Shown: positions 34,603 to 43,699 of the stretch, one piece after another
Layout of the letters: every line of letters begins with the position of its first letter
How positions within the stretch are numbered: position 1 is the stretch's first letter
Assembly (NCBI GenBank): GCA_900759415.1
Contig: CAAEVC010000130.1
Span: forward strand, 1 to 57,391
Origin: an uncultured Dialister sp.
GTDB taxonomy: Bacteria; Bacillota; Negativicutes; Veillonellales; Dialisteraceae
Length of the DNA: 57,391 nt
Direction of reading: 5' to 3'
Made by a program: the position numbers and the translations under genes
The notes under the pieces: generated by a model
Told to the model about the DNA's origin: nothing
Database searches by the model: none
Seen by the model: the letters and a program-made list of their open reading frames with translations, nothing else

Positions 34603-36204
34603 TTAAAATTTAAAACTTACTTTCTCAATGATGCCTGCCAGTTTTGTTCCGATTTTCGGAATCCCCTGTACGTCCTTCGGTTCAACAGCCCGGATGAGTG
34701 CAACGGCCAGAGCATATACTACGCCACCAGCTGCAATGGCTGCCAGCGTAGAGAGAGTATTGCTGCTGATCACACTGTAGAGGGCGTGGTAAACACCAAG
34801 AACAACAGCACCCATGATACCAGCTGCAATGAAAAGTTTTAATGTATGGATCATATCCATCATATAACGTCTGTACTTATAGAGGAAAATCAGATTCAGT
34901 ACAGCTGCTACACCAAAGTCTGCATTGGTTGCCCATGCCGCGCCTAACACACCCCAGGCAGGAAGGGCTGTAAGATTCCAGGAAAGGAATACTTTAACTG
35001 CCGCAGAAATCACCATATTAATGAATGGAATGGCTGTTTTTCCCATTCCCTGAAGGACGCCGGTAGTCACCTGCTGTACCCCCAGAAGGAATACGCCAAA
35101 GCTCATGACCGCAATGCAGGGACCTGCATCAGGTGTTGCATAGAGCATGGAAGAAATCGGTGTGGCAATGACACACATTCCCACAAAAGATGGAATGGTA
35201 ATCAGATTGGCAAGACGCATGGCAGTCTCTGTACGGGTCAATACGACGCCGTCCCTCTTCTGCGCGATAGCCTCAGAAATAACAGGCACCAGACTGGCAG
35301 CCAGAGACGCAGTGACAATGGTCGGCATATTTACAAGAGCAGTAGCCATGCCGGTAAGATATCCAAAAAGGGTCGTCGCCTCTTCTACTGCAAACCCTGC
35401 CACTTCCAGACGGCGGGGCACGATGAAGAGGTCAATATTGGAAACGATAGGCAGCATGATATTGGCCAGGGATACAGGAATGGCCAGTACAAGCAGCCTT
35501 TTGATGATGTAAAGTGCAGTCTGCGGTTTCAGGGATTTGTCCTGCGCCGCTTCCAGTTCTCCTCTCCAGTTCCTTGTCATATAGTAGAAACCGATGAGAA
35601 CCGCAATACCCACAAAAGCACCAGGTGCTGCGCCAAGGGTTGCACCGGCTGCCCCATATTCCAGTCCATAAGGAAGAAGAACAAGGGCAAAGGCGATCAT
35701 GGTCACTACCCGGACGATCTGTTCAAGGATCTGAGAAACTGCAGTAGGTGTCATGAGCTGGAGCCCCTGGAAATACCCGCGCAGTGTTGCAAGAAGAGTA
35801 GCGCCAAGCACTGCCGGTGAAAGGGCAATCAGTGACCAGTAGGCCCTTGGATCACGGACCATTCCGCTTTCTACAAGCCAGTCAGCGCCGAAGAAAAGAA
35901 GAGCACTGAAGAAAAAGCCGGTGAGAAGAAGGACCAGCATGGAAATCCGGAAGACTTTCTGTCCCCCAAGATAATCATTAACCGCATTTCTTTCAGCCAC
36001 CATAATGGAAATAGCTACCGGAAGACCTGCTGAAGAGACAGAAAGGCAGAGAAGATAAATCGGATAAGCCATCTGATAGAGACCGATGCCTTCTCCTCCA
36101 AGCAGTCTTGACAGGTAAATCCGGCTGAATGCACCAATAAATTTGACTATGATACCTGCCACAGTCAGTATCAGTGCACCTTGAATAAATGAATTTTTAC
36201 GCAT
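34603..36204 (-). CDS. MurJ/SpoVB-type MATE-like flippase
   Basis: A 533-residue polytopic membrane protein with about 14 predicted helices. The N-terminus FIQGALILTVAGIIVKFIGAF followed by SRIYLSRLLGGEGIGLYQ is typical of the Firmicute MurJ/YtgP/SpoVB branch of the MOP superfamily, which flips lipid-linked sugars such as lipid II. Charged residues inside helices (R, E) fit that role. Which substrate it carries is inferred. A candidate promoter lies at 36248-36276, so it is probably separate from mfd. Confidence 0.85.
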   Translation of the reverse strand: MRKNSFIQGALILTVAGIIVKFIGAFSRIYLSRLLGGEGIGLYQMAYPIYLLCLSVSSAGLPVAISIMVAERNAVNDYLGGQKVFRISMLVLLLTGFFFSALLFFGADWLVESGMVRDPRAYWSLIALSPAVLGATLLATLRGYFQGLQLMTPTAVSQILEQIVRVVTMIAFALVLLPYGLEYGAAGATLGAAPGAFVGIAVLIGFYYMTRNWRGELEAAQDKSLKPQTALYIIKRLLVLAIPVSLANIMLPIVSNIDLFIVPRRLEVAGFAVEEATTLFGYLTGMATALVNMPTIVTASLAASLVPVISEAIAQKRDGVVLTRTETAMRLANLITIPSFVGMCVIATPISSMLYATPDAGPCIAVMSFGVFLLGVQQVTTGVLQGMGKTAIPFINMVISAAVKVFLSWNLTALPAWGVLGAAWATNADFGVAAVLNLIFLYKYRRYMMDMIHTLKLFIAAGIMGAVVLGVYHALYSVISSNTLSTLAAIAAGGVVYALAVALIRAVEPKDVQGIPKIGTKLAGIIEKVSFKF

Positions 36205-36247
36205 TTTTCACCTGTTGTATAAAGAATTTTGTCACATAACTCATATA

Positions 36248-36276
36248 GTCATATCAGATTTAATAAAAAATGTAAA
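36248..36276 (-). promoter_or_regulatory. candidate promoter of the murJ-like gene
   Basis: Minus strand TTTACA (36271-36276), 17 bases, TATGAC (36248-36253) with an extended TG. The -10 is only partly consensus. Confidence 0.35.
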
Positions 36277-36353
36277 GCACTATTGAGCATTCCTTCAAAG
36301 GATTAAAGAAAAATTTATGATCTGAAGTCATTTCCCTTTGAAGAGATAAAGGG

Positions 36354-39300
36354 TTACCCATTCACTTCTTCATATAATTGATTGATAAAATCTGAAATCC
36401 ATTTCATTGGATCTCCGCTGATTCCTTTTTTATTGATATTCATTTTAGCAGGAGTTCCAGGAAGAATGCGTATATACGGAATCATTGTCTTTGGAAGATT
36501 CATGGGATTCCATCCCTTCATCGCCGTTTCATCTGCCCAGGTGATAACAAAGTTCTGTCCTCCATCCAGAATACTGCCGATGCCAAGGTTTCTTGCTTTG
36601 ACCCGGATTCTGGAAATGCGGAACAGTTTTTCAACCGGTTCTGTAGGATCCCCGAAACGATCGATCACTTCATCCATCAGATCCGACAGCCCGGCCTCAT
36701 TTTCCACAGAAGCCAGTCTTCTGTAAATTTCCATCTTCTGTTCTTCATCATCAATGTAAGCACTGTCAATGTATGCATCCTGTCTGAATTCAATAGTCGT
36801 ATTCGGCAGTTTGCGGGGAAGCTCTCTATGCTCCCTCTTTGCACGAAGTCTTTCCACCGCTTCTTCCAGCATGCTGCAGTAAGTGGCAAATCCAATGCTT
36901 GCCACATTGCCATGCTGAGCAGAACCGAGAAGATTTCCTGCACCCCGGATTTCCAGGTCCCTCATGGCCACCTTGAATCCGCTTCCCAGTTCTGTAAATT
37001 CACGGATTGCATTGAGACGTTTTTCTGCCACTTCAGAAAGGACCTTGTCTTTCCGGTAGAAGAACCAGGCTCTTGCGATACGGTCAGAACGGCCCACTCT
37101 TCCTCTCATCTGATAAATCTGGGAAAGGCCCAGTTTGTCTGCGTCATAGACAATCATCGTATTGGCATTAGGCTGATCCAGTCCATTTTCAATAAGAGTG
37201 GTACAGAGAAGGACATCATACCGCTTTTCATAGAAATCAAGCATTACCTTTTCCAGCTGGCTTCCGTCCATTCTTCCATAAGCCACCCCGATAGAAACAT
37301 CTTCTGGAAGGATATTTCTCAGATGATCAAGTATGGCCCCCATAGATTCGATTCTGTTATAGACGAAATAGGTCTGTCCGCCCCTTTCCTTTTCTCGAAG
37401 GATGGCAGATTTTACGATGAAATCATTATATTCTGTAACATAGGTCTGAATGGAATGCCGGTTGGAAGGCGGCGTAGTAATGGTCACCATGTCTCTCACC
37501 CCCGTAAGGCTCATGTGAAGGGTACGGGGAATCGGTGTGGCTGACAGTGTCAGTACATCAATACCGGAAGACCAGGATTTCCATTTTTCTTTCTGAACAA
37601 CCCCGAAGCGCTGTTCTTCATCGACTACCAGAAGGCCCAGTTTTTTACATTCCAGTTTCTTGTTCAGGATGGAATGGGTACCGATAATAATATCGAGTTC
37701 TCCATCTTTCAGCTTGCGGAGGATTTCCTTCCTCTCTTTCACACTGGTGAACCGGTTCAATACAGCCAGATTGACTCCGAAATTTTCCATCCGGCTTTTG
37801 AAATTTTTATAATGCTGTTCGGAAAGTACGGTGGTCGGACAGAGCACCATAGCCTGATAACCACTCATAACACATTTGAATACCGCCCGCATGGCCACTT
37901 CTGTTTTGCCAAACCCCACATCTCCGCAGAGGAGCATATCCATGGGAATCGGTTTCTCCATAGCTTTTTTTATAGCCTCAATGGCCGAAAGCTGATCTTC
38001 TGTTTCCACATAGGGGAAGGTATCTTCAAATTCCTGCTGTTCCACACCGTCTTTTTCAAAAGAAATCCCTTTTGTCAGTTCCCGCTTTGCATAGATATCC
38101 AGCAGTTTTTCTGCCAGTTCTTCAATGGATTTCTTTGCCCTGGACCGGATTTTTTCCCAGTTCGCCGCTCCCATTTTATTAAGCTTTGGGGTATTCCCTT
38201 CCGGCCCGATATATTTTTCCAGCGTAGAAATCTTTTCTACCGGAAGATAAAGCTTATCAGAGCCGGCATATTGGATGGCAATGTAATCTCTATGGATACC
38301 GGAAAGCTCAATCGTTTTGATGCCCAGATACTTGCCGATACCATGGACATCCTGTACCACATAATCCCCCGGATTGAGATCAGAGAAATATCGGATCTGC
38401 CGGCCTTTCCCCTTTCTTCTCATCCTTCTGATTTTCTGTCTGCCAAGAATATCACCGGCTGTAATGACCGCCAGCTGGTGATGAGGAAGTTCGCAGCCTT
38501 CAGAGAGAACACCATTGATTAAAATCACTGAGCCTTCCCCAATGGTTTCGGATACAGGAATATGATAATCCCTGAATATTCCTTTTAATTCCTCTTTTTC
38601 TGAAGCTCTTGGAATGATGATGAATGTGGTCCACTTCTTCTGAATCAGGGATTTCAGTTCTTCTATAAAAATAGGAATCTGTCTCTGATAATTGGTCATG
38701 GTCTGACCTTCCCAGCTCTCCACATGGTGAGAGGGGAATTCCTCAAAGGAGCGATTCAGGATAGAAAGGATGCATTCCTTATTCTTTCCCTCCCGTCCTT
38801 TTTCAACGATTTCCTTCCAGGTAAATGCTTTCTTCTTATTTTCACTTTCTTCCTTGAAAAATTTCTTCAGATTTTCTTCACAGCGCTGAGGTTCATCATA
38901 AATAATGAGCCCCTCTTCAAGGTAATCAAATAAAAGGGCCTCCTTCTCTTCCTCTCTCGGGAAGGAGAGAAGGGCCGCCTCGTCCAGTTCTTTTATAGAA
39001 CGCTGGCTATCCTCATCAAAGAATCGGATGCTGTCAATTTCATCGCCAAAGAACTCGAAACGTATCGGGTGCTCTTCACTGACTGGAAAGATATCAATAA
39101 TATCGCCACGCACTGCAAAATGGCCGCTCCGTTCTACCTGCGCGACTCTTTCATAGCCTGACTCTACCAGTTTTTCCAGAAGTTCATCTCTTTCCACTTC
39201 ATCTCCGGTGGCCAGCCGTATTTCCTGTTCCTTAAGCACATGGGGACTCATGATTTTCTGTGCAGCTTCTACAGAAGAAGCGACAATCACCGTCTTCTGC

Positions 39301-39701
39301 CCGCTGATCAGATGACCAAGTGCCTTCATCCGTTCCTTCAGCCGTTCTGTGCCTGCAAAGGTAATCTGAAATCCCGTATCTTCAACCAGAGGGAATCCAT
39401 CGATCTGTATATGGGGACAGAAAAAGGAAAGATCCTCTTCCCATCGGAAAATATCCTTCGTCTCCGGAACAATAATCACGATATGATCATATTTTTCCAG
39501 AAGGGATGCTGCTGCCAGCACTTTCTGGGCACCTGAAATACCGCTGATCATTTCAGGAGACTTTTTTTCGGAAAAAGAAAGGTCTCCTTTTATGGCATTA
39601 ATTAGATATCCACCGATTTCTTCATTCATTTTGAACTGGCTGATTGTATTTTCTGACGATTCTGTACCACCCTTTACGGCATTCTTCTCGTCTGTTGTCA
39701 T
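36354..39701 (-). CDS. mfd: transcription-repair coupling factor
   Basis: A 1115-residue ATP-driven translocase that removes stalled RNA polymerase and recruits UvrA. In order: a UvrB-like N-terminal module, the CarD-like polymerase-interaction domain (PGDYVVQDVHGIGKYLGI), Walker A LLCGDVGFGKTEVAMRA, DEEQ box VVDEEQRFGV, LSATPIPRTLHMS, QMRGRVGRSDR, and the C-terminal TRCF domain. Length is normal. It lies 15 bases after folK, at the end of the folate run. Confidence 0.97.
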   Translation of the reverse strand: MTTDEKNAVKGGTESSENTISQFKMNEEIGGYLINAIKGDLSFSEKKSPEMISGISGAQKVLAAASLLEKYDHIVIIVPETKDIFRWEEDLSFFCPHIQIDGFPLVEDTGFQITFAGTERLKERMKALGHLISGQKTVIVASSVEAAQKIMSPHVLKEQEIRLATGDEVERDELLEKLVESGYERVAQVERSGHFAVRGDIIDIFPVSEEHPIRFEFFGDEIDSIRFFDEDSQRSIKELDEAALLSFPREEEKEALLFDYLEEGLIIYDEPQRCEENLKKFFKEESENKKKAFTWKEIVEKGREGKNKECILSILNRSFEEFPSHHVESWEGQTMTNYQRQIPIFIEELKSLIQKKWTTFIIIPRASEKEELKGIFRDYHIPVSETIGEGSVILINGVLSEGCELPHHQLAVITAGDILGRQKIRRMRRKGKGRQIRYFSDLNPGDYVVQDVHGIGKYLGIKTIELSGIHRDYIAIQYAGSDKLYLPVEKISTLEKYIGPEGNTPKLNKMGAANWEKIRSRAKKSIEELAEKLLDIYAKRELTKGISFEKDGVEQQEFEDTFPYVETEDQLSAIEAIKKAMEKPIPMDMLLCGDVGFGKTEVAMRAVFKCVMSGYQAMVLCPTTVLSEQHYKNFKSRMENFGVNLAVLNRFTSVKERKEILRKLKDGELDIIIGTHSILNKKLECKKLGLLVVDEEQRFGVVQKEKWKSWSSGIDVLTLSATPIPRTLHMSLTGVRDMVTITTPPSNRHSIQTYVTEYNDFIVKSAILREKERGGQTYFVYNRIESMGAILDHLRNILPEDVSIGVAYGRMDGSQLEKVMLDFYEKRYDVLLCTTLIENGLDQPNANTMIVYDADKLGLSQIYQMRGRVGRSDRIARAWFFYRKDKVLSEVAEKRLNAIREFTELGSGFKVAMRDLEIRGAGNLLGSAQHGNVASIGFATYCSMLEEAVERLRAKREHRELPRKLPNTTIEFRQDAYIDSAYIDDEEQKMEIYRRLASVENEAGLSDLMDEVIDRFGDPTEPVEKLFRISRIRVKARNLGIGSILDGGQNFVITWADETAMKGWNPMNLPKTMIPYIRILPGTPAKMNINKKGISGDPMKWISDFINQLYEEVNG

Positions 39702-39716
39702 TCCATCTATCCTTCT

Positions 39717-40196
39717 TTACTCTATTTTTATTAAATCTTTATAACCATCAAGTTCTTCAATTCTATCATGAATCTTTTCCCCCTTAAAAGAGAATTCCGG
39801 CAGAATTTCTTCCAGAGGAACCAGCACAAAAGGCCGCGCCCAGAAATAAGGATGCGGCAGATGCAAAAAATCTGTATCGATTTCATGATCTTTACTGTAT
39901 ATAATATCCAGATCCAATGTACGGGGTCCCCAGTGAATCTTCCTTACCCGCCCGAATTTCTTCTCTGTTTCCAGAAGAAATTCCATGAGTTCTTCGGGAG
40001 TCCTGTCCCATTCTGCCAGGAGGGCTCCATTGATGAAATCGGGCTGATCTGTCTTTCCCCAGGGTTTCGTTCTGTAAAAGGATGAGACTTTCCTCAGCGC
40101 AAGGTAAGGGTTCTTCGCCATTTCCGCCAGCGCTTCCTTCAGCGTATGCACAGAATCTCCCATATTGGATCCAAAAGCAATAATATATGTATCCAT
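39717..40196 (-). CDS. folK: 2-amino-4-hydroxy-6-hydroxymethyldihydropteridine pyrophosphokinase
   Basis: A 159-residue HPPK that pyrophosphorylates the pterin before condensation with p-aminobenzoate. IAFGSNMGDSVHTLKEAL, SSFYRTKPWGKTDQPDFING and the WGPRTLDLDIIY signature are present. The ATG at 40194-40196 is preceded by AGGAG; a longer frame upstream overlaps folB and is not used. Confidence 0.95.
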   Translation of the reverse strand: MDTYIIAFGSNMGDSVHTLKEALAEMAKNPYLALRKVSSFYRTKPWGKTDQPDFINGALLAEWDRTPEELMEFLLETEKKFGRVRKIHWGPRTLDLDIIYSKDHEIDTDFLHLPHPYFWARPFVLVPLEEILPEFSFKGEKIHDRIEELDGYKDLIKIE

Positions 40197-40222
40197 AGAC
40201 ACTCCTGTCCTTAATGGGCCGT

Positions 40223-40585
40223 TCAATTCCTCCTCTTCGAAAGGGTGACACTTACATCATCCAGAATGCCTGGAATGGGAGAGCCGGGCTTATGTACCGT
40301 AGTTGTGACTTCCTCCACCAGCGGAAATTCTTTTAATATATCATCATTAATGATGCCCGCCAGTCTTTCCAGAAGTTTATAAGGACCGCCTTCTGCTCTC
40401 TTTTTCACCTGTTTGTAAACAGCCACATAATTCACCGAATCATCCAGACAGTCAGATTCTCCCACTCTGGAAAGATCCAGATACATTTCTACATCGATGT
40501 AGAAGCGCTGTCCCAGTTTTGTCTCTTCCGGTTCATCACCATGGTATCCAAAGAAGGCCATCCGTTTAAGTTTAATACTGTCCAT
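40223..40585 (-). CDS. folB: dihydroneopterin aldolase
   Basis: A 120-residue enzyme that cleaves dihydroneopterin to the hydroxymethyl pterin. MAFFGYHGDEPEE holds the FGYHG-type signature, with RFYIDVEMYLDL and LLERLAGIINDDIL following. The start is the ATG at 40583-40585 with AGGAG upstream, giving MDSIKLKRMAFFGYHG. It sits between folP and folK. Confidence 0.94.
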   Translation of the reverse strand: MDSIKLKRMAFFGYHGDEPEETKLGQRFYIDVEMYLDLSRVGESDCLDDSVNYVAVYKQVKKRAEGGPYKLLERLAGIINDDILKEFPLVEEVTTTVHKPGSPIPGILDDVSVTLSKRRN

Positions 40586-40595
40586 TTCTCTGCTC

Positions 40596-41447
40596 CTATT
40601 CTTTAAACCGGGAAAGTGCATCCCACATCCTGAGTTCTCTTGCTGTCGTTTTTACATCATGAACACGATATATATCGCATCCCTTTAATGCGCCCCAGAG
40701 GTTGACTGCTGCTGTCCCTTCATCTCTTTCATCAGCTGCAGTATCCAGAATGGCACCAATGAACCGCTTCCTGCTGACTCCTAAAAGCCAGGGAGTAGAA
40801 AATGCATCGACCAGTTCATCCAGACGGACAAGGATCTTCATATTATCCTCTGTATTTTTGCTGAATCCGATACCGGGATCCAGGATGATATTTTCTTCCC
40901 TGACGCCGGCCTTCAGTGCAATTTCCAAAGAACGATCGAAGAATCTTTTTAAATCTTCAATAATGTCATCACTGTACCCTTCTTCCTTCTGATTATGCAT
41001 CAGGATGACCGGTACATCGAAGGCGGCAGAAACTTTTGCCATACTGCCGTCATCATACTGGAACCCCCAGATATCATTCACCATATGGGCACCGTGTTTC
41101 AGTGCAGCTTCCATAGTTTCATAATGATAGGAATCTACAGAGACAGGAACCGTGCTTGCCTCAAGAACAGAGGGAAGAAAAGTCATCAGTCTTTCGGTTT
41201 CCTCATCAGCAGTCAGCTCTACATGGCCCGGTCTTGTAGATTCTGCGCCTACATCGATGATGTCTGCCCCGTCAGTAATCATGTCTTTTGTGTGAGCCAG
41301 GGACAGTTCACTGCTGTTCCACTTTCCTCCATCAGAAAAGGAATCAGGGGTTACATTCAGAATACCCATGACCAGGGAGCGTTCTCCTGTTTTCAGCACC
41401 TTGCCATCTTTCCAATGATAAGAACGATGAGGTCGATTGATCATCAT
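40596..41447 (-). CDS. folP: dihydropteroate synthase
   Basis: A 283-residue TIM-barrel enzyme joining the pterin to p-aminobenzoate, the target of sulfonamides. MGILNVTPDSFSDGGKW, DIIDVGAESTRPG, NDIWGFQYD, ILDPGIGFSKN and LLGVSRKRFIG are all in place. It opens folP-folB-folK-mfd. The folate run lacks folE and folC in this window. Promoter candidate at 41497-41505; ribosome site weak. Confidence 0.96.
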   Translation of the reverse strand: MMINRPHRSYHWKDGKVLKTGERSLVMGILNVTPDSFSDGGKWNSSELSLAHTKDMITDGADIIDVGAESTRPGHVELTADEETERLMTFLPSVLEASTVPVSVDSYHYETMEAALKHGAHMVNDIWGFQYDDGSMAKVSAAFDVPVILMHNQKEEGYSDDIIEDLKRFFDRSLEIALKAGVREENIILDPGIGFSKNTEDNMKILVRLDELVDAFSTPWLLGVSRKRFIGAILDTAADERDEGTAAVNLWGALKGCDIYRVHDVKTTARELRMWDALSRFKE

Positions 41448-41496
41448 ATATCACACTTTCTTTAAGATTCAAAGTATATTCAGACATTACGGTATT

Positions 41497-41505
41497 ATTA
41501 TATCA
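41497..41505 (-). promoter_or_regulatory. extended -10 promoter of folP
   Basis: Minus strand TGATATAAT. It lies after the terminator of the upstream small RNA and about 50 bases before the folP ATG, so folP need not depend on that RNA's promoter. Confidence 0.45.
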
Positions 41506-41537
41506 TGAATCCACAGGTCAAAAAATCCAACAAAAAA

Positions 41538-41553
41538 AGCGGCCTACACCGCT
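41538..41553 (-). terminator. intrinsic terminator of the small RNA
   Basis: AGCGG, 6-base loop, CCGCT, then a run of seven T on the minus strand (41532-41538). Confidence 0.7.
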
Positions 41554-41586
41554 CCTTTGTGCATGGTGATCATTGAGGAGTATGAT

Positions 41587-41655
41587 CTACCCGCAATCAA
41601 ATTGAGAATCAGGGAAATAATCTTCAATTTGACCGGACAGTAAAACTATCCCCAT
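41587..41655 (-). CDS. candidate 22-residue peptide inside the small RNA
   Basis: A 22-codon frame starting ATG with GGAGG seven bases upstream. The product starts MGIVLLSGQIEDYF and ends PDSQFDCG. The start codon lies in the 3' arm of the local CATGG/CCATG hairpin whose loop holds the ribosome site, so translation could be gated by the RNA fold. A TCCTC string at 41575-41579 could also mask the site. No homologue recognised. It may be chance. Confidence 0.3.
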   Translation of the reverse strand: MGIVLLSGQIEDYFPDSQFDCG

Positions 41656-41677
41656 GGCATTTCCTCCATGTACCCTT

Positions 41678-41706
41678 ATTATACATGAATTTTGCTGCAA
41701 GTCCAA
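41678..41706 (-). promoter_or_regulatory. promoter of the small RNA
   Basis: Minus strand TTGGAC (41701-41706), 17 bases, TATAAT (41678-41683). The start would fall near 41671. Confidence 0.5.
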
Positions 41707-41742
41707 TAGTTTTTTTGAATCCAACCGTCCGGATATGTGTTT

Positions 41743-42348
41743 TTACCGGTCCATGATCCGCTGCATGCGGGGAATGATTTCCCTCATATCATTCAGGACA
41801 TCATAGAGTCCTTCAAAAATATCCTTCCAGTAAATCAGAGAGGCTGCTTTTCCTTCTTCACTGTAGAGCCGCTGAAGTGCACCGGAAAGACAGGTCATGC
41901 CCCGTTCTTCATAAGCATATATACGGCGCCCCCGGGCTTCCATCTTCATATAATTGGCATTCATATCTGCAGTATATTCCAGAATCTTTTTCATTTCCTC
42001 CACCGATGCCGCAGAGAGCCTGGCCATGAGAGAAAGCTGTTCCGGCGGAGTATCCTGTATAAGCCCTGCCTGACATACAAGGCGGTTTAAGGTCCTGAGC
42101 GAGTGATTCAGACGGCAGATGATGCCTTTGGCCATATCCAGATCCGAAGGATCCTTATAGGCCTTGTACATCTTATCAAGAAGACGGCTGTACATGCCAT
42201 CATAGGATTTCCTGATTTCCCCTGCCGCTCTCCATCCATCTTCCGGAGACATTGTCCCTGTCATTGTTTCATACATAAGATGACCTGTATGGTCTGTCTG
42301 AGAAGCCAGTTCCTTTAAAAGGTCAAAAAACTTTTCTTCTTTGCCCAT
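41743..42348 (-). CDS. DUF47/PhoU-like protein (tentative)
   Basis: A 201-residue, almost wholly helical protein. The start KFFDLLKELASQTDHTGHLM and the pattern of charged helices resemble the DUF47 (UPF0111) PhoU-like family, which often accompanies low-affinity phosphate transporters. No pit-type transporter is adjacent. It follows the UPF0173 hydrolase gene after a hairpin and precedes the small RNA. Family assignment is by overall look only. AGAGG precedes the ATG. Confidence 0.5.
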   Translation of the reverse strand: MGKEEKFFDLLKELASQTDHTGHLMYETMTGTMSPEDGWRAAGEIRKSYDGMYSRLLDKMYKAYKDPSDLDMAKGIICRLNHSLRTLNRLVCQAGLIQDTPPEQLSLMARLSAASVEEMKKILEYTADMNANYMKMEARGRRIYAYEERGMTCLSGALQRLYSEEGKAASLIYWKDIFEGLYDVLNDMREIIPRMQRIMDR

Positions 42349-42374
42349 ATTATCCTCTATAGCTGTTAAATCAA

Positions 42375-42401
42375 AATGATGGAAGGAAATCTTCCATCAT
42401 T
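42375..42401 (-). terminator. intrinsic terminator after the UPF0173 hydrolase gene
   Basis: Perfect 11-bp stem AATGATGGAAG/CTTCCATCATT with a 5-base loop, followed on the minus strand by TTGATTT. Confidence 0.7.
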
Positions 42402-42417
42402 CTGCTGTGCATTTCCT

Positions 42418-43083
42418 TTAAATTTCGATAGATTCACCGGGCTGAACCACAATGACATCGATACCTTCTTTTTCTGCCTTCGCCTTAAACTCATTCACAT
42501 TCTGTGCGATCACCGGCCAGGTATTGTAATGAACAGGAATCACATGTTTTGCCTTCAGGAATCTGGCTGCCAGAATGGCATCATCGGGATCCATGGTATA
42601 GTTGCCTCCAATAGGAAGGATGGCGTAATCAATATCATATCTTTCTCCCAGAAGTTTCATGTCTCCAAAGAGAGAAGTGTCACCGGCATAGTAAACTACC
42701 GGTCCATCTTTGAAACGGATAATGAATCCACAGGCAATGCCGCCTTCCACGCCGGAACTGTGCATAGCCGGTACCATTTTTACATCCCCGAATCCTGCCT
42801 TGAAAGTGCCTCCCAGATTCATAGGCTGGAAATTGGAAAGTGTCTTGGAGAACATGCCTAATACTTCAGGAATGGCCACTACCATGGCACCGGTTCTTAA
42901 TGCAATTTCATTGGCATCTCCAAAATGATCACTGTGGGCATGTGAAAGAAGAATGTAATCGCATCTTACCCGGTCTGCTTTCACTGTCGCCTGGCTGTTT
43001 CCTGTAATAAACGGATCAAAGAGAAGCTTGTCTTTTCCGTTATCCAGTTTAAAGCATGCATGTCCAAAGAATGTGTACTTCAT
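42418..43083 (-). CDS. UPF0173 metal-dependent hydrolase (beta-lactamase fold)
   Basis: A 221-residue metallo-beta-lactamase-fold hydrolase. The metal motif HAHSDH is in ILLSHAHSDHFGDA. The start MKYTFFGHACFKLDNG and the motif YYAGDTSLFGDM are diagnostic for UPF0173. The substrate is unknown. AAGGAGG lies 5 bases before the ATG at 43081-43083; an ATG one codon earlier is also possible. It is the third gene of the kinase-regulator run and is transcribed with them, which might link it to that signalling pair or be chance. Confidence 0.85.
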   Translation of the reverse strand: MKYTFFGHACFKLDNGKDKLLFDPFITGNSQATVKADRVRCDYILLSHAHSDHFGDANEIALRTGAMVVAIPEVLGMFSKTLSNFQPMNLGGTFKAGFGDVKMVPAMHSSGVEGGIACGFIIRFKDGPVVYYAGDTSLFGDMKLLGERYDIDYAILPIGGNYTMDPDDAILAARFLKAKHVIPVHYNTWPVIAQNVNEFKAKAEKEGIDVIVVQPGESIEI

Positions 43084-43107
43084 CATATCCTCCTTAATAC
43101 TTACCAA

Positions 43108-43698
43108 CTACTGATTCTTTCTTGCCATAATTTCTTTTACTACTTTTTGAGCTACCACTGCAAGAGGCAGTCCTCTCTTCATACTGGTCTGCTGCATGCG
43201 CCGATAGGCATCATCTTCACTGATATGGTAATAGTCCATGAGGAGCCCTTTTGCACGGTCAATGAGTTTCCGCTCCGCCAGTTCTCTTTCCATTCCCTTT
43301 ACCCTGTCAGCCATTTCCCGTTTCTGACGATACTGTGCCACAGCAATCTGGATGGCAGGAAAGAGGGTCCTTTCCTCTACCGGTTTCATGACATAACCGA
43401 AAACCATGGATTTCTTTGCTTTTTCGATCATATCTTCATCACCGAATGCAGTAAGAAGCACCACAGGTGCCAGATTGTCATGGGCAATCATTTTAGCTGC
43501 CTGAAGTCCATCGAGCCTGGGCATTTTAATATCCAGGATGACCACGTCCGGTTTCTTTTCTTTAACCAGCTCCAGTGCCTCTACACCGTCTGAACCGATG
43601 CCTGTGACTTCATGACCACCTTCTTCCAGCATTTCTTTCAAATCCATACAGATAAGCGATTCATCATCGGCTATCACAATCCTGTACTTTTCTGCCAT
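43108..43698 (-). CDS. response regulator with ANTAR RNA-binding output (PdtaR-like)
   Basis: A 196-residue regulator. The receiver domain shows D11/D12, phospho-acceptor D56 in VVILDIKMP and K105 in GYVMKPVEE. A coiled linker (about 117-140) leads to an ANTAR domain (about 140-190: LIDRAKGLLMDYYHISEDDAYRR and MQQTSMKRGLPLAVVAQKVV). ANTAR regulators bind paired hexaloop hairpins in RNA and prevent termination. The kinase gene lies one base upstream. There are no ethanolamine or nitrate genes nearby, so the target is not evident. Confidence 0.93.
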   Translation of the reverse strand: MAEKYRIVIADDESLICMDLKEMLEEGGHEVTGIGSDGVEALELVKEKKPDVVILDIKMPRLDGLQAAKMIAHDNLAPVVLLTAFGDEDMIEKAKKSMVFGYVMKPVEERTLFPAIQIAVAQYRQKREMADRVKGMERELAERKLIDRAKGLLMDYYHISEDDAYRRMQQTSMKRGLPLAVVAQKVVKEIMARKNQ

Positions 43699-43699
43699 T

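Larger units (their letters stand above)
41532..41671 (-). ncRNA. candidate structured small RNA with its own promoter and terminator
   Basis: A roughly 140-nt unit bounded by a promoter (41678-41706) and a terminator (stem AGCGG/CCGCT at 41538-41553, then seven T). Inside are three hairpins: GGATAG/CTGTCC (41635-41651), TCAAATTGA/TCAATTTGA (41597-41632) and GATCAT/ATGATC (41568-41587). The 5' end GTACATGG (41666-41673) can pair with CCATGCAC (41559-41566) to close the fold, or its CATGG part can pair locally with CCATG (41653-41657). It matches no riboswitch or RNA class I can name. It could be a free sRNA, a leader peptide unit or an attenuator ahead of folP. Confidence 0.5.

Noticed and set aside
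41532..41671. Small RNA as a tetrahydrofolate riboswitch for folP
   Set aside because: The conserved THF-riboswitch core is not visible, and a separate folP promoter lies after the terminator.
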